Origin: a virus
Strand: one strand, 5' to 3'
IMG/VR virus record: IMGVR_UViG_3300024255_000135
Location: 1-25,789 of that record
DNA: 25,789 nucleotides
Shown here: positions 22,659 to 25,789 of the stretch, in pieces
Layout of the letters: every line of letters starts with the position of its first letter
Numbering within the stretch: position 1 is the stretch's first letter
Position numbers and translations under genes: made by a program
Notes under the pieces: generated by a model
Told to the model about the DNA's origin: nothing
The model's database searches: none
What the model saw: only the letters and a program-made list of their open reading frames with translations

Positions 22659-22688
22659 ATATAAAAATGTTCATTTCAGCACAATCAA
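22659..22688 (-). promoter_or_regulatory. Possible sigma70-type promoter for the twin-CX3C gene
   Basis: TTGATT (22688-22683), 18-bp spacer, TTATAT (22664-22659) on the minus strand, about 78 bases before the ATG at 22581. Weak matches in AT-rich DNA. The rest of the gap between 22582 and 22723 shows no gene. Confidence 0.3.
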
Positions 22689-22723
22689 GAAATAAAAATT
22701 TATGCCTACGAATATATACCCAT

Positions 22724-22748
22724 AAAAAAAGACCCCTTAGAGGGGTCT
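22724..22748 (-). terminator. Terminator after gene 23
   Basis: On the minus strand an AGACCCCT/AGGGGTCT 8-bp stem with a 3-base loop, followed by seven T, 24 bp after the capsid gene stop. Confidence 0.92.
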
Positions 22749-22771
22749 GTGTGAACCTGTGTGAGGTTATA

Positions 22772-24124
22772 TCACATGAGGTTGGTAACACGCACACGTC
22801 TGTAGTAGACGTTGGTGCTGACGTTGCCAGCGGCGACTGGATCGGAATCGGTAAGAGCAGTGTCACCCTTAGCGAATGGATTAAGAACCATGCCGTAGCG
22901 TGTCTTAAATCCGATTTTGGGCTGGAAGGTGTCAGGACCAATTGCACGAACCATCTGAAGAGGAACGTATGGGCAATAGAACAGACCAGCATCATATGCT
23001 GATGTACCTTTGTATCCAGCGATGAAGAACTGAGCAGCGTTAGCGCCCTCAGAAGGAAGTGCCGAATAAGGATCGATGTAAACGCGGATGCGTCCGTTCA
23101 GCGTACCAACGAAGGTGCTGCCGGTGTCATCAACATTAAGACCAGTGTTAAGGGCAGGGTTGTAGTCGAGGACTCCAGCCATTGACAGAGCAGAAGCAAC
23201 ATCTGAAGAACAGATGAGCATGTTGCCCTTCCCTCTACGAGTCTCTTTCGCGATGGCGTTCATTTCACGCTCAATTTGGAAGAGAAGACCCTTGAACTTC
23301 TCAACGCTCCAACGTCCATTGGAGTCAACGTCGAGGTCGAAGGTTCCTTGTGCTGCGGTGTTCTGTTGAGCACCAGGCTTAGCGGAACGGAAGACTGTGC
23401 GAACGACTTCTCTGTTGATTTCCGTAAGGATCTCAGCAGAAAGGATGTTAGCAAGTTCAGTCTCAGCGTCAAGACCGTGGATTGCCTTAAGGTCTTGTGC
23501 CAGTTCCAAGCTGTACTCAGCTTTCAGGGCGCGTGACTTAGCAGTAACGGCGATCTTCTCGATCGAGAATGCCATCTCAGGGAATACAGCAGATGCTGCT
23601 TCGCCAAGTGCTTCAGCGGCGGTCGATGCCATGCCACTACCAGAAGTGTAAGTACCACTGTCGTTAAGAACGGCAGGGTTAGTTCCGGTTTGTGCAGTAC
23701 CACCAGCAGAGTTACCACTGTCATAAGCGGTGCCAGACCATGCCTGGTTGACTTCGTTGAAGAATGTCTCAGTACCAGTCTGTGACTCGTAACGTGAGCG
23801 CATTGCGAAGATCAGTCCAGTAGGACCGTTCATGGGTTGAACGCCACAAATATCATAGGCGATCAAGTTAGGCATTGAACGTCTGATCAATGAGATCAGA
23901 ACGGGATCAAAACCTTGGATGTTACCAGCGCCAGTTGTAGCAGTATTGATAGGACCAGCGTTTGTAGGCGCTTCGGTCAACATTCTCTCCTCACGGAGGA
24001 ATTTTTCTTGGTTCTCCAGTAACTGAGAAGTAACGGCTTTCTTGTAGCTATCTTTGATCTCGGGGAGATCGCTATGAGACAGAACAGGTGCCCACTTCTC
24101 TTGGAGTTGTTCGGTATTGAACAT
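22772..24124 (-). CDS. 23: Major capsid protein (gp23-like)
   Basis: A 450-aa HK97-fold capsid protein, shorter than T4 gp23 (521 aa) as in cyanophages. The N-terminal 51 residues (MFNTEQLQEKWAPVLSH ... REERMLTE) match the scaffold-binding prodomain and end with the LTE-A motif expected for cleavage by gp21 after E51. The mature part holds the family landmarks GFDPVLISLIRRSMPNLIAYDICGVQPM, GLIFAMRSRY and the C-terminal PFAKGD. GC content and codon use look higher than in neighbours, as in many highly expressed phage genes. A TATAAATA promoter and an AGGAGA ribosome site precede it; a strong terminator follows. Confidence 0.97.
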   Translation of the reverse strand: MFNTEQLQEKWAPVLSHSDLPEIKDSYKKAVTSQLLENQEKFLREERMLTEAPTNAGPINTATTGAGNIQGFDPVLISLIRRSMPNLIAYDICGVQPMNGPTGLIFAMRSRYESQTGTETFFNEVNQAWSGTAYDSGNSAGGTAQTGTNPAVLNDSGTYTSGSGMASTAAEALGEAASAVFPEMAFSIEKIAVTAKSRALKAEYSLELAQDLKAIHGLDAETELANILSAEILTEINREVVRTVFRSAKPGAQQNTAAQGTFDLDVDSNGRWSVEKFKGLLFQIEREMNAIAKETRRGKGNMLICSSDVASALSMAGVLDYNPALNTGLNVDDTGSTFVGTLNGRIRVYIDPYSALPSEGANAAQFFIAGYKGTSAYDAGLFYCPYVPLQMVRAIGPDTFQPKIGFKTRYGMVLNPFAKGDTALTDSDPVAAGNVSTNVYYRRVRVTNLM

Positions 24125-24165
24125 TAGGTTCTCCTAAAAGATTTTGTTAGTTGTGAACTATAATT

Positions 24166-24173
24166 TATTTATA
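24166..24173 (-). promoter_or_regulatory. Late promoter TATAAATA for gene 23
   Basis: Perfect octamer on the minus strand, 41 bp before the gene 23 ATG. AGGAGA lies 7-8 bases before that ATG, so the leader is short with a good ribosome site. Confidence 0.8.
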
Positions 24174-24184
24174 ATATAATTAAA

Positions 24185-25303
24185 TCACTTAGTATAACGA
24201 GCGATTGCGTTAACATAAGAAGCCATGTGAGCAGGAACTTCCTTCTCAACAACGGGCTCAGATGCTTCTACGCTTTCGTTGACTTGAGACTTGGGGAAAT
24301 AGTTTTCCTTAATAGTCTCAATCTTTTCACGATATGTTTCCTCAGAAGTGAACTCTACACCCTCAGCGAGTGAGGAGAGTTTCTCTTTCTGGGTATCTGC
24401 TAAACCTTGGGATACTTCTACAACGATAGATTCCTTTACGAATTCTCCCAGAGCAGAGTTTAATTCCACATTTTTTTCAATTTGTTCGTTGAGTTTTGTC
24501 TCCATCTCATCTAGTTTGTTAGTCATCCCCTCAACCATGTTGTACTTCTCTTCAGGGATTTCCATGTAGTGTTCAGTGAACACACCCTTCAGAGCAGACA
24601 TAAATGACTCAGCAATCTCAGTACGAATACCTTCATCAATTGCGAGCTTGTTATCTCTAATCCATTGTTCTACAATATAGTTCAAGAATGAGTCAACCTT
24701 AGAGGTCATCTCTTCCTTGATCACGTCAATTTGCTCATTTAACTGAGCAGCATACTTTTCTTCCAAACGTGTTGTTTCTTCTGTGATTTTAGAAGTAACA
24801 GCAGCAGTGAAGATTGTTGTTGCCTTTTCTTTGAAACCTTCGGAAAGTTCCTCGCCATTGACAAGAGCGTCAATGTCAGCAGAAACATCAACTGTCTCCA
24901 GAACTTCTTTGGTTTCATCGACAGCACCTTCTTTCTTAAGAGAAGGCATTGCGTCCCCGCCACCACGACTGGCACTCTTGCCAGACATATCCTTACCACC
25001 TTCTAATTTAGGCATAGGATCTTGCTTGCCTTCACCCGAGTTAACTGCAGTCTTAGACTTCTTAACAGCGGCGGCAGCTTTAGCGCCAGAGTTTTCAAAC
25101 TTGCCTGTGTGACCTTCGGAAGAACCGGCAGACATTGGTTCTACGTTAGCAACTGCAACTTCAGCACCTGATGCACTAGGAAGATGTGAACCTTCTGCTG
25201 GAGCTGCACCAGCATTTACAGCATTCTTCATTTCTGTAACGGTATCAGCATCAAAATTCTCTGATGCGAAATCCTCAAATTTCTCGTTTAACGAATTAGC
25301 CAT
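24185..25303 (-). CDS. 22: Prohead core scaffold protein (gp22-like)
   Basis: A 372-aa scaffold, identified mainly by position between 21 and 23 and composition: acidic, rich in Ala, Glu, Lys and Ser, with long predicted coiled coils (EETTRLEEKYAAQLNEQID, MTNKLDEMETKLNEQIEKN). In T4, gp22 forms the core around which gp23 assembles and is then cut to peptides by gp21. Residues 30-125 are Gly/Ala/Ser/Lys-rich and likely disordered. C-terminal VPAHMASYVNAIARYTK is a conserved-looking end, probably the capsid-binding helix. A late promoter lies 41 bp upstream. Confidence 0.9.
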   Translation of the reverse strand: MANSLNEKFEDFASENFDADTVTEMKNAVNAGAAPAEGSHLPSASGAEVAVANVEPMSAGSSEGHTGKFENSGAKAAAAVKKSKTAVNSGEGKQDPMPKLEGGKDMSGKSASRGGGDAMPSLKKEGAVDETKEVLETVDVSADIDALVNGEELSEGFKEKATTIFTAAVTSKITEETTRLEEKYAAQLNEQIDVIKEEMTSKVDSFLNYIVEQWIRDNKLAIDEGIRTEIAESFMSALKGVFTEHYMEIPEEKYNMVEGMTNKLDEMETKLNEQIEKNVELNSALGEFVKESIVVEVSQGLADTQKEKLSSLAEGVEFTSEETYREKIETIKENYFPKSQVNESVEASEPVVEKEVPAHMASYVNAIARYTK

Positions 25304-25344
25304 TTAAAATAACCCCGTATGGATACTTTTGATTTTCTATTACT

Positions 25345-25352
25345 TATTTATT
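25345..25352 (-). promoter_or_regulatory. Late promoter AATAAATA for gene 22
   Basis: AATAAATA on the minus strand, 41 bp before the gene 22 ATG, the same distance as the gene 23 promoter. Confidence 0.6.
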
Positions 25353-25356
25353 AAAA

Positions 25357-25789
25357 TTACAAGTTAGAAAGCAGTCTCTCAAACCCTTCGAGGATTTTAC
25401 CCTCAAGTTGATTGCGAGATACACTGTCTAACTCTTCCTTAACTCTTTGGAGATCTGCTTCTTTAAATGCTCCATTATTCCAAACCCACTCTTTTCCTTC
25501 CATGATTCCGTCAACAAAAGCGTCGGGAGCAGAAGGATCTGCTACGATATCGGCAGCAGTAGTAAGCATGAAATCATCACGGACATAGTTAGAACCACCT
25601 TTAGATTCTAAACTACCTACACCTCTAGAAGAAACTCCGAGTTGTACACCTTCACGAAGAAGGTTCTTTGCGATCTGACCCATAGGGGTTTCAAGCAGTT
25701 TCGCCTTACCAATATAGTTTGAACCATCTTGGTAAAGTTCCACAATCTTATGTGAAACACGATCAAGGTTGATGGTAGGACCATCAGGG
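25357..25789 (-). CDS. 21: Prohead maturation protease (gp21-like), N-terminal part missing
   Basis: The C-terminal 143 residues of the head protease; the frame is open to the window edge (DGPTINLDRVSHKIVELYQDG precedes the first possible internal GTG start, which is not needed). GVQLGVSSRGVGSLE contains the serine-protease core with the nucleophile Ser in a SSRG context, as in T4 gp21. DFMLTTAADIVADPSAPDAFV follows, as in the family. The enzyme cuts scaffold and the gp23 prodomain at (L/I)xE sites. The tail (VSRNQLEGKILEGFERLLSNL) is helical and may be an autocleavage region. Confidence 0.93.
   Translation of the reverse strand, partial: PDGPTINLDRVSHKIVELYQDGSNYIGKAKLLETPMGQIAKNLLREGVQLGVSSRGVGSLESKGGSNYVRDDFMLTTAADIVADPSAPDAFVDGIMEGKEWVWNNGAFKEADLQRVKEELDSVSRNQLEGKILEGFERLLSNL

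Noticed and set aside
22627-23002. A pair of opposing open frames of about 122 aa at the end of gene 23
   Set aside because: Both run through the gene 23 terminator hairpin and lie in shadow frames of the capsid gene.
1-25789. CRISPR arrays, insertion sequences, inteins, photosynthesis genes
   Set aside because: I saw no regular direct repeats, no transposase or homing-endonuclease motifs, no interruptions in the core genes, and no psbA-like sequence in this window.

Overview
The window looks like part of the core genome of a T4-like marine cyanophage (a contractile-tailed virus of Synechococcus or Prochlorococcus). The evidence is the T4 gene order from the prohead protease through the major capsid, recombination and late-sigma genes to the replisome, together with cyanophage-typical additions: a DUF3110 protein (a cyanobacterial family), Hsp20, MazG, and phage-type TATAAATA late promoters. 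Every gene I accept lies on the minus strand, so the window is transcribed from right to left. Genes are tightly packed, mostly with 1-8 bp overlaps (ATGA or TAATG).

From right to left: the head module holds gene 21 (prohead protease, cut by the window edge), 22 (scaffold) and 23 (major capsid), with late promoters and a terminator. Next is a small terminator-flanked gene for a twin-CX3C peptide. A tail-tube-like virion protein follows, then uvsY and uvsW, a small Sm-like-looking protein, and a sigma70-type promoter. That promoter starts a long run: 55 (late sigma), 47, a DUF3110 gene, 46, a DUF3310 gene, 45 (clamp) and 44 (clamp loader). The run is then interrupted by an Sm-like-looking gene, a PD-(D/E)XK-like nuclease candidate and a Dam-type adenine methylase, and resumes with 62 and regA. 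After a terminator come hsp20 and another terminator. A late-type promoter then precedes a Pol-beta-fold nucleotidyltransferase, two more Sm-like-looking genes, DNA polymerase 43, uvsX, helicase 41 and mazG, ending in a terminator.

The left 4.2 kb is the least understood part. It holds a 478-aa protein with PD-(D/E)XK-like features, a 404-aa protein carrying KxDG ligase-type nucleotidyltransferase motifs, a 182-aa NMNAT-like (TxGH) adenylyl/cytidylyltransferase, a 305-aa mosaic protein with an EF-hand-like loop and a Cys/His-rich tail, and the start of one further gene.

Together the known genes form the replication, recombination and late-transcription engine: 43/45/44/62/41 copy DNA; uvsX/uvsY/uvsW/46/47 handle recombination-dependent replication; 55 with clamp 45 turns on late genes such as 21-23. 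The most interesting unexplained signals are a four-member family of small Sm-like-looking proteins placed beside replisome genes, a possible phage-borne restriction-modification pair inside the clamp-loader operon, and the nuclease-like / ligase-like / NMNAT-like cassette. Functional claims for these three are inferences from motifs and context.
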